Assembly: GCF_024166365.1 (NCBI RefSeq)
Contig: NC_064839.1
Coordinates: 39,072,378 to 39,136,377 of the forward strand
DNA length: 64,000 nucleotides
Direction of reading: 5' to 3'
Origin: Elephas maximus indicus
Taxonomy: Eukaryota > Chordata > Mammalia > Proboscidea > Elephantidae
Under the pieces are notes generated by a model that saw only the letters and a list, made by a program, of their open reading frames with translations, was not told the origin of the DNA and searched no databases. The translations under genes were made by a program, and so were the position numbers. This document shows, in pieces, positions 1 to 12,757 of the stretch (position 1 is its first letter; each line of letters starts with the position of its first letter).

Positions 1-2121
<2,121 letters not shown>

Positions 2122-2347
2122 AGGTTTCATGACATGGCCCTGCCAGTGGAAGCCCAAGAAGGCAGCCACGTATGAGAGGATAACCTCCAAGTGCTGGACA
2201 ACTTTAACACTCCCCTCCCCCTCTGCCCATCCAGCCTGCACTCCCAGGTTTTTATTATATGGCTTGGGGCTTTTCCTTTTGTTATTTTTCTACCACTGAT
2301 TTCTGGGGTTGGGCTGGAAACATTTGTGAGATCTGGCCTTTGTAATT

Positions 2348-2353
2348 AATAAA
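2348..2353 (+). terminator. TLE7: TLE7 poly(A) signal AATAAA
   Basis: AATAAA lies 227 bases after the stop codon, giving a 3' UTR of about 250 bases. A second AATAAA at 2530-2535 could serve as an alternative site. Confidence 0.6.
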
Positions 2354-2699
2354 ACAGCAAAGCAAAACAAAACCAAAGTGGCTGGGATATGCGGCCAGTT
2401 CTTTCAAATAACAAACTCATTGTGATTGTTTATGTCCTCATTCGGCAAATTCCAGAGTGGGGAAGAAATTTTAGACCATACAGTCTTGTTGGTAACCTTT
2501 TCCTGGGTCAGGGAATTCTTGGAATCTTTAATAAAGCTCAAGAAAAAAAAAATGTATGTACAAATAGACACTTGCAGATTATATCAGGTAGTCGATAGAC
2601 AAACAAAGCCCAACCAACTCTTGGCATAGGTTAATAACTCCCATGAGCTGGCCTAATGATATCTTGAGGATGGCCTCTCTCTCTCTCCCCATTGGGTGC

Positions 2700-3120
2700 T
2701 GTTGTGGATTTAATTGAGTTCCCCCATAATGTATTAAAGTCCTGGCCCCTGTGCCGGTGGGTGTGATCCTGTTTGGAAATAGTTTTTCTTCTATTATATT
2801 AATGAAGTCATGGCAGAGTAGGGTGGGTTGTAACCTGAATCAATTCTGAGTTATAAAAAGGGCAGAAGAGACAAAGGTACACACAGGGGAAAGAGACTGA
2901 GGCTCCATCTATAAGCAAAGGAATGCCAAGGATCCCTGGCAAACACTAGAAACTAGAGATAAGCTCACAGAAGGAATTGACATGGTTGAGACCCTGATTT
3001 GGACTTTTACCCTCCAGAACTGTGAGAAAATAAATTCTTGTTCTTTAAAGCCACTCACATGGAGCTTCTCCGTGCAGAGACCCTGGGTCCGAAGGACATG
3101 CTTTGTTCTCAACACTGCAT
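2700..3120 (+). mobile_element. Old solo LTR, ERVL-MaLR-like
   Basis: It begins near 'tgttgtggatttaattgag' and contains 'ccagaactgtgagaaaataa' followed by 'ttctttaaagccactcac'. This is the conserved 3' end of MST/THE1/MLT-type LTRs, with the polyadenylation signal inside. No internal viral genes are present. Confidence 0.55.
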
Positions 3121-3569
3121 TCTTGGTGGTATGAAGTCCCCCCTCTCTGCTTGCTTTCCTTTCCTTTTACCTCTTGTAAGATAAAAGGTGGTTCAGGCCA
3201 CACTCCAGCGAAACTCCCTTTACATTGGATCAGGGATGTGGCCTTAGTAAGGAAGTTACAATCCCACTCTAATCCTCTTTAACATAAAATTACAATCACA
3301 AAATGGAGGACAACCACACAATACTGGGAATCATGGCCTAACCAAGTTGACACATATTTTGGGGGGACACAATTCAATCCATGACAATAACCAAGACAGG
3401 TACCTAACTTTGGTAATAGAAGAGTTCCTTACCACACAAAACCTCGCTTTATCTGACTCTTCAGAAGCCCTACTTTGGATTATTACATGAGAGGGAAATA
3501 AACCTCTGTTGTATTTTTCCTTTGTATTTGAGCTGTTATAAGTTTTGGGACCTATTTGTCATTATAGCC

Positions 3570-3890
3570 CAGGAAATGACAAACTTTCTTAAAGGGCCAG
3601 ATACCAAATATTTTAGGCTTTGTCATACAGTCTCTGTCACAACTACTCAATTCTGCTGTTGTGTATCTAAATCACACAGGACAGTGCCTGGTATATAACA
3701 TCCTCAACAAGGGGAGGCTGTAATTATTGGAGGAGTCTGAGGCTAAGTCAGGAATTAAGACCTTTCTGGGGGATGAGGCATACATAGTACATAACTAAAT
3801 GACTATGACTGTTCAAATAAAATCTTACTTACAAAACAGGCAGTGGGCCAGATGTGAGCCACTGGCTGTAGTTTGCTAAGCCATACTATA
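3570..3890 (-). mobile_element. hAT-type MITE (MER58-like), split by an insert
   Basis: 'aagggccagataccaaatat', 'tctgtcacaactactcaatt' and 'actggctgtagtttgctaag' are the conserved pieces of the non-autonomous hAT element that carries 'gggccagatagtaaatattt'. A segment of about 110 bases (3672-3783) that is foreign to this family sits inside it. Confidence 0.55.
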
Positions 3891-4305
3891 GCAGCGTGCC
3901 TCTAAACAATATAATTAGCATCCACTGAGTCAGAATTGACCCAACAGCAATGGGTAAGGGTTAAGAATAAAATACAGAGGGTAAAAGCCAACAGTAGATC
4001 TATTCTACTGGGTCCAGGCATTGGAAAGATGTGATCTAAAATGCACTTTTTGCGATTGTCTTTTACCCTTACATGGTTTGATTTTTGTCTGTCTCCATAA
4101 AGATGACCAAGAAGGTCAGTGGTGAGGATAATCTGTTACTGATTCCAAATTATGTTTGTCTGATATAGAAGTCTGAGCCAGGACCATCCTATGCCACCTC
4201 CCAGAAAGGTCTTAATTCCTGACCTAGCCACGGGGTCTTCCAATAATAACAGCCTCCCCTTGTTGAGAATGTTAAATACCGGGCACTGTCCTTTGTGATT
4301 TAAAT
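3663..4305. repeat. Inverted repeat, about 115-bp arms
   Basis: Arm 3663-3783 matches the reverse complement of 4188-4305 at roughly 85-88 percent by eye. Both arms contain 'ctcaacaaggggaggctgt' and 'caggaattaagacctttctg'. The spacer is about 405 bases. The left arm lies inside the hAT MITE. Confidence 0.7.
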
Positions 4306-4614
4306 ACATGTCTTCTTTTGCCCATTTTAACAGGACACCTAAAGACCTCTCCCTACTGAATATTGAATTTTAATACTGAACAATTTGGAACAAAATAGCT
4401 GGGGCTTAAAAGCACCTGAAAAGGCCTCTTTCGGTTTCTACTCCTGAGATTTCTGGAGCTTCCCTCGCTCCTGATTTTTTAAGTCTCGCTCTTTAGACAT
4501 ACTCTTGAGCCTCTGAACTCTGTTTTAAGATGAATTCCCTTTTCGCTTATATTAGAGCGAGTAGGGTGAGAAGGTGAACTCAAATGGCCACTAAAAACCA
4601 AAAAAAAACCTAAA

Positions 4615-4692
4615 AAACAAAAAACCCAAACCCATTGCCACTGAGTCAATTCTGACTCATAGCAACCCTGTAGGACAGAGTAGAACTGCCCC
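4615..4692 (-). repeat. AfroSINE 3' fragment
   Basis: 'ttctgactcatagcaaccct' and 'ggacagagtagaactgcccc' are the reversed SINE tail, preceded by an A-rich run. Confidence 0.7.
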
Positions 4693-4719
4693 TAAGCAGG
4701 TGACAACGTGCTTGACCTC

Positions 4720-6538
4720 ATGAGTAGTCTTGTTGTTAGGTGCTGTCGAGTCGGTTCCAACTCATAGCGATCCTATGCTCAACAGAACGAAACACTGCCC
4801 AGTCCTGAGCCATCCTCCCAATCGTTATGCTTGAGCTCATTGTTGCAGCCACTGTGTCAATCCACCTCCTTGAGGGTCTTCCTCTTTTCCACTGACCCTG
4901 CATTCTGCCAAGCATGATGTCCTTCTCCAGGGACTGATTCCTCCTGACAACATGTCCAAAGTATGTAAGACGCGGTCTCACCATCCTTGCTTCTAAAGAG
5001 CATTCTGGTTGAACTTCTTCCAAGACAGATTTGTTTGTTCTTTTGGCAGTGCATGGTATATTCAATATTCTTCGCCAACACCACAATTCAAAGGCGTCAA
5101 CTCTTCTTCGGTCTTCCTTATTCATTGTCCAGCTTTCACATGCATATGATGTGATTGAAAATACCGTGGCTTGGGTCAGGTGCACCTTAGTCTTCAGGGT
5201 GACGTCTTTGCTCTTCAACACTTTGAAGAGGTCCTTTGCAGCAGATTTGCCCAATGCAATGTGTCTTTTGATTTCTTGACTGCTGCTTCCATGGCTGTTG
5301 ATGGTGGATCCAAGTAAAATGAAATCCTTGACAACTTCAATCTTTTCTCCGTGTATCACAATGTTACTCATTGGTCCATTTGTGAGGATTTTTGTTTTCT
5401 TTATGTTGAGGTGCAATCCATACTGAAGGCTGTGGTCTTTGATCTTCATTAGTAAGTGCTTCAAGTCCTCTTCACTTTCAGCAAGCAAGGTTGTGTGATC
5501 TGCATAGCGCAGGTTGTTAATGAGTCTTCCTCCAATCCTCATGCCCCGTTCTTTTTCATATAGCCCAGTTTCTCATATTATTTGCTCAGCATACAGATTG
5601 AATAGGTATGGTGAAAGAATACAACCCTGACGCACACCTTTCCTGACTTTAAACCAATCAGTATCCCCTTGTTCTGTCTGAACTACTGCCTGCTGATCTA
5701 TGTAAAGGTTCCTCATGAGCACAATTAAGTGTTCTGGAATTCCCATTCTTTGCAATGTTATCCGTAATTTGTTATGATCCACACAGTCGAATGCCTTTGC
5801 ATAGTCAATAAAACACAGGTAAACATCCTTCTGGTATTCTCTGCTTTTAGCTGGGATCCATCTGACATCAGCAATGATATCCCTGGTTCCACGTCCTCTT
5901 CTGAAACCGGCCTGAATTTCTGGCAGTTCCCTGTTGATACACTGCTGCAGCCAATTTTGAATGATCTTCAGCAAAGAATTGCTTGATTTTTTTTTGATTG
6001 ACGAAGTAAAAGAACTGAACAGAAGATTTCAAAGGGTGTCTCGAGAAGACAAAGTATTATCGTGACATGTGCAAAGAGCTGGAGGTGGAAAACCAAAAGG
6101 GAAGAACACGCTCGGCGTTTCTCAAGCTGAAAGAACTGAAGAAAAAATTGAAGGCTTGAGCTGCAATAGCGACGAATTCTATGGGGAAAATATTAAAAGA
6201 TGCAGGAAGCATCAAAAGAAGATGGAAGGAATGCACAGAGTCATTATACCAAAAAGAATTAGTCGGTGTTCAACCATTTCAAAAGGTTGCATATGATCAG
6301 GAACCGATGGTATTTAAGAAGTCCAAGCTGCTCTGACTGCATTGGTGAAAAACAAGGCTGCAAGAATTGATGGAATATCAATCGAGATGCTTCAACAAAC
6401 AGATGGAGCGCTGGAGGTGCTCACTCATCTATGCCAAGAAATACGGAAGACAGCTTCCTGGCCAACTGACTGGAAGAGATTCATATTTATGCCTATTCTC
6501 AAGAAAGGTGATCCAACCGAATGTGGAATGAGTAGTCT
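4720..6538 (-). mobile_element. RTE-type LINE insertion with 5' inversion (twin priming)
   Basis: The 3' half reads on the minus strand (4731 to about 5988). It encodes reverse-transcriptase pieces such as 'DYAKAFDCVDHNKL', 'GVRQGCILSPYLFNLYAE' and 'NNLRYADHTTLLAE', in which the usual Y-A-D-D catalytic motif has become Y-A-D-H. The 5' part reads on the plus strand (about 5990-6527, 'KNKAARIDGISIEML', 'PILKKGDPTECG'). The same 11-bp sequence 'atgagtagtct' stands on both outer sides (4720-4730 and 6528-6538), so this is one insertion. About 25-30 bases of RTE sequence are missing between the two halves. The frames carry stops and shifts, so the copy is dead. Confidence 0.88.
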
Positions 6539-6559
6539 AAGCAATGTAATTACACCAGT

Positions 6560-7120
6560 GAGATTAAAAAAATTTTTTTCTTGTCAACAATTGTATTTAA
6601 AGAAGATACTAGATGTTATTTACAGAAGATGTACATACATACAATTCCCACACCTTAAATGTAGCATAAATTTTGAAAACAGGAAAAAAATGTACTCCAA
6701 AATTACATACTAAATAAAAGAAATAAAAAGTAGTTATTTGGCACAATATCTACTATATAGCAAATAAATAACTCTATACTGTTGATTGAATGTACTAGTT
6801 ACAGTCTATTTGAAAGTGTAAAACAATGGCTGAAAATTAAGATATTTGTAATAACATTTAAGTTCAGAAAATATGTTTATTATTATTATTTTGATAATTC
6901 CAGGTACCGTCAGGAATGTGGAGAAATGGGAACTGAAGGTGTGGACACCCTGTGACCCAGCATTTCCATTCCGCAGCTGTAGCTACACTGCATGTTTTCT
7001 CATTGTGGGTTTTTATTCCTGGGATAGGGGGCAACGGTCATTCCCTGGGGCTGTGACTTCCCTGTCTTTTGTCATGAGTGAGGTGGGACGGTTTGTGTGT
7101 GGGATGTAAGCATTTACTTA
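6560..7120. other. AT-rich spacer, no gene seen
   Basis: AT-rich sequence with short direct motifs and no coding or repeat signature I can name. It grades into the GC-rich segment after 6900. Confidence 0.4.
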
Positions 7121-7382
7121 CGCAGTCCTTTGGCGGCAGCCTACCAGGAAATTGTGTCCGCTGTTCATGAACACCTGGGTCCCAGGTGACTGACTACACT
7201 GTCATCGCTGCAGCGGGATCCCCTGCCCCAGTACCAGGGATACCTGAGAAGGGGCTCACGAAAGGGGTCGCCTGTTCCAGGCTGGGGGGTCTCGGGGGCT
7301 CCTTGAGCCTTCGGGCAGCCCCTTCCCCGTGGACACCTGCTGTCGCCCGAGGATAGGAAGTCTTCCACGGGTGAGTAGAAGC

Positions 7383-7450
7383 GGATGCTTGGTCTGTAGA
7401 GGCAAACGTCCCTCTAGGATGCTTGGTATGTAAAGGCAAAAGTCCCTCTC
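7383..7450. repeat. Two-unit 34-bp tandem repeat
   Basis: Units 7383-7416 and 7417-7450 both begin 'ggatgcttggt' and end 'gtccctct', with about four differences. It lies some 90 bases downstream of the tRNA-Met gene in transcription direction. Confidence 0.85.
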
Positions 7451-7526
7451 CTTGTTGGACCCGCGGGATCTCTGGACACCTTCGCTGAAGGTTCATTATA
7501 TCCGTTAAATTAAATTGTAATACAGC

Positions 7527-7530
7527 AAAA
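7527..7530 (-). terminator. Pol III terminator of tRNA-Met
   Basis: AAAA on the plus strand is TTTT on the transcript strand, six bases after the tRNA 3' end. This is a minimal RNA polymerase III terminator. Confidence 0.8.
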
Positions 7531-7536
7531 GAGCTC

Positions 7537-7609
7537 TGCCCTCTCTGAGGCTCGAACTCAGGACCTTCAGATTATGAGACTGACGCGCTACCCGCTGCGC
7601 TAAGAGGGC
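7537..7609 (-). tRNA. tRNA-Met(CAU), elongator
   Basis: The reverse complement starts 'GCCCTCTTAGCGCAGCGGG' and ends 'CAGAGAGGGCA', 73 bases. The acceptor stem pairs GCCCTCT with AGAGGGC, with discriminator A. The anticodon CAU is at 7574-7576 in the loop CTCATAA, and the T arm is 'CTGAGTTCGAGCCTCAG'. The A box ('TAGCGCAGCGGG') and B box ('GTTCGAGCC') are intact. The body matches the mammalian elongator tRNA-Met family, not the initiator: it has a TTCGAG T-loop rather than the initiator's A-rich one. There is no intron and no encoded CCA. It should deliver methionine to internal AUG codons. A human tRNA-Met gene lies at the same relative place between CALB2 and the zinc-finger cluster, as I recall. 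Confidence 0.96.
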
Positions 7610-8568
7610 CGCTAGGAAGAGGTTCTCTTCATATACTGAAAGGAGAAGGCCTCACTCCCCTTCCGCTGGCCGAGCTGCTCCGGGTGTGCCTCTCTCCCAT
7701 CTGAGACCCGCAGACGCTCGACCCTTCCTTAGAAGCCACGAGGCTCCCTGTTTCCCGCGGGCGGAGCGCCCAGTCCCCTAGGCAGGGCCGGACCGGAGAA
7801 TGGGTCTAGTGGTCTCCCTGTGGGCAGAAAAGTCACTCTTCCCGGGTAGGGGCGGCCCCAGCTGAGGGAGACGTGCCTGCGCTGGGAGACCTAAGCCGCT
7901 GTGGGGCTCGATTGCGCCTGCCCGGACCGCACTCCCGTGTGGGTACCCGGGAAGAGGATGGGCGCAGCGCCTCCGGGCATCACCTGGGCCCTGAAGAGGG
8001 GGCGACGCCCAGCACGCAGACTTCTGAAGAGAGGGAGCGGCCGAGGTGGGGTTCTGAGCCGTGAACAGGAGTTGGTAGGGCCAGCAGAGTGGGGAGGGCG
8101 CTCTAGGCAGGGGCCCCCCAGGAGCAAAGGCTCCGAGGTCTGGCCCAGCCTTGCGCGGGGGAGCTTCGAGAACACTGGCCTGCCTTTGGCGGAAGGGGCT
8201 GGGGCTGGCACGACGGGACGCACGAAGGAGGATTCTGTGCGAGCAAGTCCGAGCTGGCGCGAGCTGTCCTTGCTGCGATGGTGGCTTGAACGCCTGGGAG
8301 ACGCGCTCAGGCCTGCGTTGCTGACAAGTGACGGGTGTCCAGGTGGAGGAAAGCTAGAGGGGGTGAGGCCAGCTGCGGTGGGCATCAGGGGGAGACCTCC
8401 GAGTGAGAAGTGGGTAGAGCCCTTGGGAACCAGGGGCTGGGGAGGAAGCAGGGTGAGCAGGAGAAAAGTGCTGAGAGTGGTTTGGGGCGTTAAATCTCCA
8501 GGACCTGGCTCTGGACTGCGGGGAGGTGGGAGGAGAAAGGGGAGATTTCAGATGGACTACTGGATGTG

Positions 8569-8638
8569 CGACTCATCTCATATAGGGTCGCTATGAGTCG
8601 GAATCGACTCGACGGCACTGGGTTTGGTTTTTTTGGTT
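8569..8638 (+). repeat. Young 5'-truncated AfroSINE with perfect TSD
   Basis: Only the last 70 bases of the SINE are present ('gtcgctatgagtcggaatcg' onward). It is flanked by the identical 11-mer 'tactggatgtg' at 8558-8568 and 8639-8649. The near-consensus tail suggests a recent insertion. Confidence 0.85.
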
Positions 8639-8810
8639 TACTGGATGTGAATGCAGTAGGAAAATGGAGACAAGAAATTATGGTTATCTTGACTTGCCAA
8701 TTTATTCCTTTACTAAATCCCGGTTTGTTTTCTCTGTACTTTGAAATAAGTTTTGCTTTCTCATACTCTTAGGGTCGTCTCATTTTGAAGGGCAGAAGAG
8801 TAGCCAGTGT

Positions 8811-11767
8811 TGTTATTGTTGTTAGGTGCCCTAAAGTGGGTTCTGACCCGTAGCAACCCTATGTAGAATAGAACAAAGCACTGCCAGGTCCTGTGCCATC
8901 CTCACATTGTTATGCTTGATTCCATTGTTGCAGCCACGGTGTCAATCCATTTCCTTGAGAGTCTTTCACATTTTCACTGACCCTCTACTTTACCAAGCAT
9001 GATGTCCTTCTCCAGGGACTGGGCCCTCCTGATAACATGTCCAAAGTACATGAGATAAAGTCTCACCATCCTTTCTTCTAAGGAGCATTTTGTCTGCACT
9101 TCTTTCAAGACAGATTTGTTCGTTCTTCTGGCAGGCCATGGTATAGTCAATATTTTTTGCCTGCACCGTAATTCAAAGGGGTCACTTCTTTGGTCTCCCA
9201 TATTCATTGTCCAGCTTTCACATGCATATGAGGTGATTGAAAATACCATGTATTGGGTCAGGTGTATCTTAGTCCCCAAAGTGGCATCTTTGTTTTTTTA
9301 ACACCTTGAAGAAGTCTTTTGCAGCCGATTTGCCCAATTCAACATGTCGTTTGATTTCTTGACTGCTGCTTCCATGGCTGTTAATTGTTGATTCGAGTAA
9401 AATGAAATTGTTTAAAACTTCAGTCTTTTTTCCATTTATCATGATGTTTGCTTATAGGTCCAGTTGTGAGAATTATGTCACAGTACAATCCATACTGAAA
9501 GCTATAGTCTTTGATCTTCACCAGTAAGTGCTTCAAGTCTCCTTCATTTTCAGCAAGCAAGGTTGTGTCTTCTGCATATTGCAGATTATTAATGAGTCTT
9601 CCTCTGATTCTGATGCCCTGTTCTTCTTCATATGGTCCAGCTTCTCAGATCATTTGCTCAGCATACAGATAGAATAAGTATGGTGAAAGAATAGAACCCT
9701 GACACACATCTTTCCTGACTTTAAACTATGCAGTATCACCTTTTTCTGTTCGAAGGACTGCGTCTTGGTCTACGTACAGGTTCCCCATGAGCACAACGAA
9801 GTGTTTTGAAATTTCTATTCTTCGAAATGTTATCCATACTTTGTTATGATCCGCACAGCCGAATGCCTTTGCATAGTCAATAAAACACAGGCAAACATCT
9901 TTTTGGCATTCTCTGCTTTCAGCCAAGATCCATCTGACATCAGCAGTGATACCCCTTATTCCACGACCTGTTCTGAATTCGGCTTGAATTTTTGGCAGTT
10001 CTGTGTTGATGTACTGCTGCAAATCTTTTTGAATGATGATCAGCAAAATTGATATTAATGATATTGTTTGATAATTTCTGCATTCTGTTGGATCACCTTT
10101 CTTTGGAATGGGCACAAATATGGATCTCTTCCAGTTGGTTGCCTAGGAAGCTGTCTTACAAATTTCTTGACGTAGACAAGTGAGCACCTCTAGCATGGCA
10201 TATGTTTATTGAAACATCTCAGTTGGTATTCCATCAATTCCTAGAGCCTTGTTTTTCATCATTCCCTTCAGTGCAGCTTGGACTTCTTCCTTCAGTACCA
10301 TCAGTTCTTAATTATATACTACCTCCTGAAATGGTTGAATGGTTGAACATCAACCAGTTCTTTTTGGTACAGTGACTCTGTGTATTCCATTCATTTTTTT
10401 TTTTTATGCTTCCTGCAGCATTCAATATTTTCTCCATAGAATCCTTCAGTATTGCAACTCGAGGCTTGAGAAATGCCGAGTGTGTTCTTCTCTTTTGGTT
10501 TTCTAACTCCAGGTCTTTGCACGTTTTGTTATAATACTTTACTTTGTCTTCTTGAGCTGCCCTTTGGAATCTTCTGTTCAGCCCCTTTACTTCATCATTT
10601 CTTCCATTCACTTTAGCTGCTGTGCGTTCAAGAGCAAGTTTCAGATTCTCTCCTGACATTGATTTTGTTCTTTTCTTTCTCTCCTGTTTCCTTAATGACA
10701 TTTTGCTTTCTTCACATATAATGTCTGTGATGGTTAAGATTGTGTGTCAAATTGGCTAGGCCATTATTCTCAGTGTTCATGTGTGATCACCCCCATGATG
10801 GGATCTGCTGTTAGTAGCCAGTCAGTTAAAAGGGGGTTTTCTTGGGCGTGTGACCTGCATCTGAATATAAGTAGATGTTCTGGCTTTTGCCTGCTCTGGA
10901 TCCTTCAGCTGGCTCCTGTTCATCTGACCTCCGGTTCCTGGGACTTGAGCTAGCAATTTACCTACTGATTTTGGGATTCACTGATCTTCACAGCCTGTGA
11001 GCAAGAGCTCTGCCCTTTGACCTGCTGATCTTGGGTTCGCTAGCCCCTGTGGCTACATGAATCAGGAGAAGCCTCTATCCTGATCCATGGACTTGAGAGG
11101 TTCAAGCCTTTACAACCACGTGAGCCATTTCCTTGATATAAATCTCTGTCTGTATATATTTATACGCTTTACTGGTTTTGTTGGTCTGGGGAACCCAGCC
11201 TAAGACAGTGTCCTTAGGCTGATGTCATCCCACAACTCATCTGGTCATCGATCATTAGTGTCCAGTGCATCAAATCTGTTCTTGAGACGGTCTCTAAATT
11301 CAGGTGGAATATACTCAAGCTCATATTTTGGCTCTTATGAGCTTGCTCTAATTTTCTTTAGCTTTAGCTTGAACTTACATATGAGCAGTTGATGGTTTGT
11401 TCCCCAGTCGGCCTCTGGCCTTCTGATTGATAATACTGAACTTCTCCATTGTCTCTTTCCACATATGTAGTCTATTTGATTCCTGTGTATTCTGTCTGGC
11501 GAGGTCCATGTGTATATAGTTGCCATTTATGTTGTTGAGAAAAGGTATTTGCAATGAAGAGGTCGTTGGTCTTGCAAAATTCTGTCATTTGATCTCTGAT
11601 GTCATTTCTATCACCAAGGCCATATTTTCCAACTACTGATCCTTCTTTGTTTCCAACTTTCCCATTTCACTCACCAGTAATTATCAGTGCATCATGATTG
11701 CATGTTTGGTCAATTTCAGGCTGCAGAAGTTGAGAAAAATCTTCAGTTTCCCCATTTTTGACATGAC
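8811..11767 (-). mobile_element. Long RTE-type LINE copy, interrupted by an LTR
   Basis: From the right end leftward it carries the C-terminal part of the endonuclease (11335-11526, 'WTSPDRIHRNQIDYICG'), a linker (10312-10701), reverse transcriptase (9726-10115, 'PIPKKGDPTECRNYQ', 'CLCFIDYAKAF') and a C-terminal domain (8974-9279, 'SYACESWTMN'). The RTE 3' tail at 8811-8900 resembles the AfroSINE tail. Frameshifts and stops separate the pieces, so it is inactive. An LTR sits in it at 10726-11207, and an AfroSINE lies at its 5' edge. Confidence 0.88.
10721..11212. mobile_element. Solo LTR inserted in the RTE copy
   Basis: The LTR body at 10726-11207 starts 'tgtgatggttaag' and ends 'cctaagaca' (TG...CA). 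It is flanked by 'atgtc' (10721-10725) and 'gtgtc' (11208-11212), a 5-bp duplication with one change. RTE sequence resumes on both sides. The 482-bp size and 5-bp duplication fit an ERVL-type LTR. No internal region remains, as after LTR-LTR recombination. Confidence 0.75.
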
Positions 11768-11776
11768 TGGTTGGTG

Positions 11777-11920
11777 CATTAAAACAAACAAACCTGTTGC
11801 TGTCAAGTCAATTCCAACTCAGCAACTCTATAGGGCACAGTAGAACTTCCCCGTAGGGTTTCCAAGGAGAACCTGGTGGATTTGACCTGCCAACCTTTTG
11901 GTTAGCAGCTGTAGCAGGGT
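11777..11920 (-). repeat. AfroSINE with TSD
   Basis: Reversed SINE ('tgctgtcaagtcaattccaa' to 'ttttggttagcagctgtagc'), flanked by 'tggttggtg' at 11768-11776 and 11921-11929. Confidence 0.8.
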
Positions 11921-11929
11921 TGGTTGGTG

Positions 11930-12640
11930 TGTAGGGTTGTAAAATTCAATGTTATAAGAACATGCAATTAAAAAAGGGAGAGGGGTGGGTGGACAGATGA
12001 CAGAACATATAACCATTTCTAAGAAGTCATTTCCTCCTTGCCTATTCAGGGAATGTTCTGCCACCACTGCCCAGTAGAAATGACTACCAAGGAATCTCTA
12101 CCTCGTTCCATTTACTCAACAGTTGTTATGGGGGTAAGTTGACTTCCTTGCCAGCTTTATTTTCTAAGCCCTCATGAGTTTTTTTTTAATTGTTTTTACC
12201 AGATTAATAATATATTTTAATATCTGGTAGGACTAGTTTCCCCCACCTGCCTTTGCTCTTCTTTTCAGGGTTTTGGTGCTTGACTGGAAGCAGGTTTCAG
12301 GATTATCCCTTTTGCAGCTGCTTACACTGAGTCTCTCTCCTTTCTCTGATTTCCTAGGATACTTAGTGACTGTAGCACATCCCATGTTTTGGAGTTGTTC
12401 TCAATTGTTCCCTGTGTACAGAGAGTCTGTTTTTCTTGTATAAAATGGCAGGGTCATTCCTTTTCCAGTCCATTCTAGGATACCAGCATCCCATAAATCC
12501 ACCCTGGGCTATGGCTATGCAATATGGAGAGTGGGGACTCAGTTACATGCTATTCTACCTCACACAGTGTTCCTAGAAGACCAGAGTGTTGGAAACAACC
12601 ATGAGTGGCCTCTGGGGTGATATGCCTCTGCTCATTCCCA
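11930..12640. other. Spacer with an L1-like fragment
   Basis: No gene seen. About 12185-12290 ('tatctggtaggactagtttc') resembles reversed L1 ORF2 sequence. The rest is not recognised. Confidence 0.4.
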
Positions 12641-12757
12641 GGTCTGCCCATGACTGGCTGTGTGACCTGGGATAAGTTGTCTTAACTGAATCTACCTCAC
12701 TGGGCTGCTGGGAGACTTAGGGAGATATTACAAAGTGCCCATACTACGCCTAACATG
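12640..12757 (+). repeat. MIR SINE
   Basis: 'actggctgtgtgacctggga' followed by a degraded 'ctgaatctacctcactgggc' and 'gggagacttagggagatatt' is the MIR core in forward orientation. Confidence 0.6.

Larger units (their letters stand above)
6900..8560. promoter_or_regulatory. GC-rich, CpG-containing segment around the tRNA-Met gene
   Basis: Base composition jumps to clearly GC-rich with many CG dinucleotides ('cccgcgggcggagcgcccag', 'ggcgacgcccagcacgcaga'), unlike the AT-rich flanks. It holds the tRNA gene near its left side. A promoter for an unseen RNA is possible, but I find no convincing exon. An AfroSINE fragment marks its right edge. Confidence 0.5.

Noticed and set aside
4736-5542. 268-codon frame as a host gene
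   Set aside because: It is the C-terminal part of an RTE reverse transcriptase in a dead, inverted LINE copy.
7901-8596. 231-codon plus-strand open frame in the GC-rich block
   Set aside because: GC-rich sequence with few stop codons. There is an equally long frame on the other strand, low-complexity Gly/Arg/Pro content, no domain, and its end runs into an AfroSINE.
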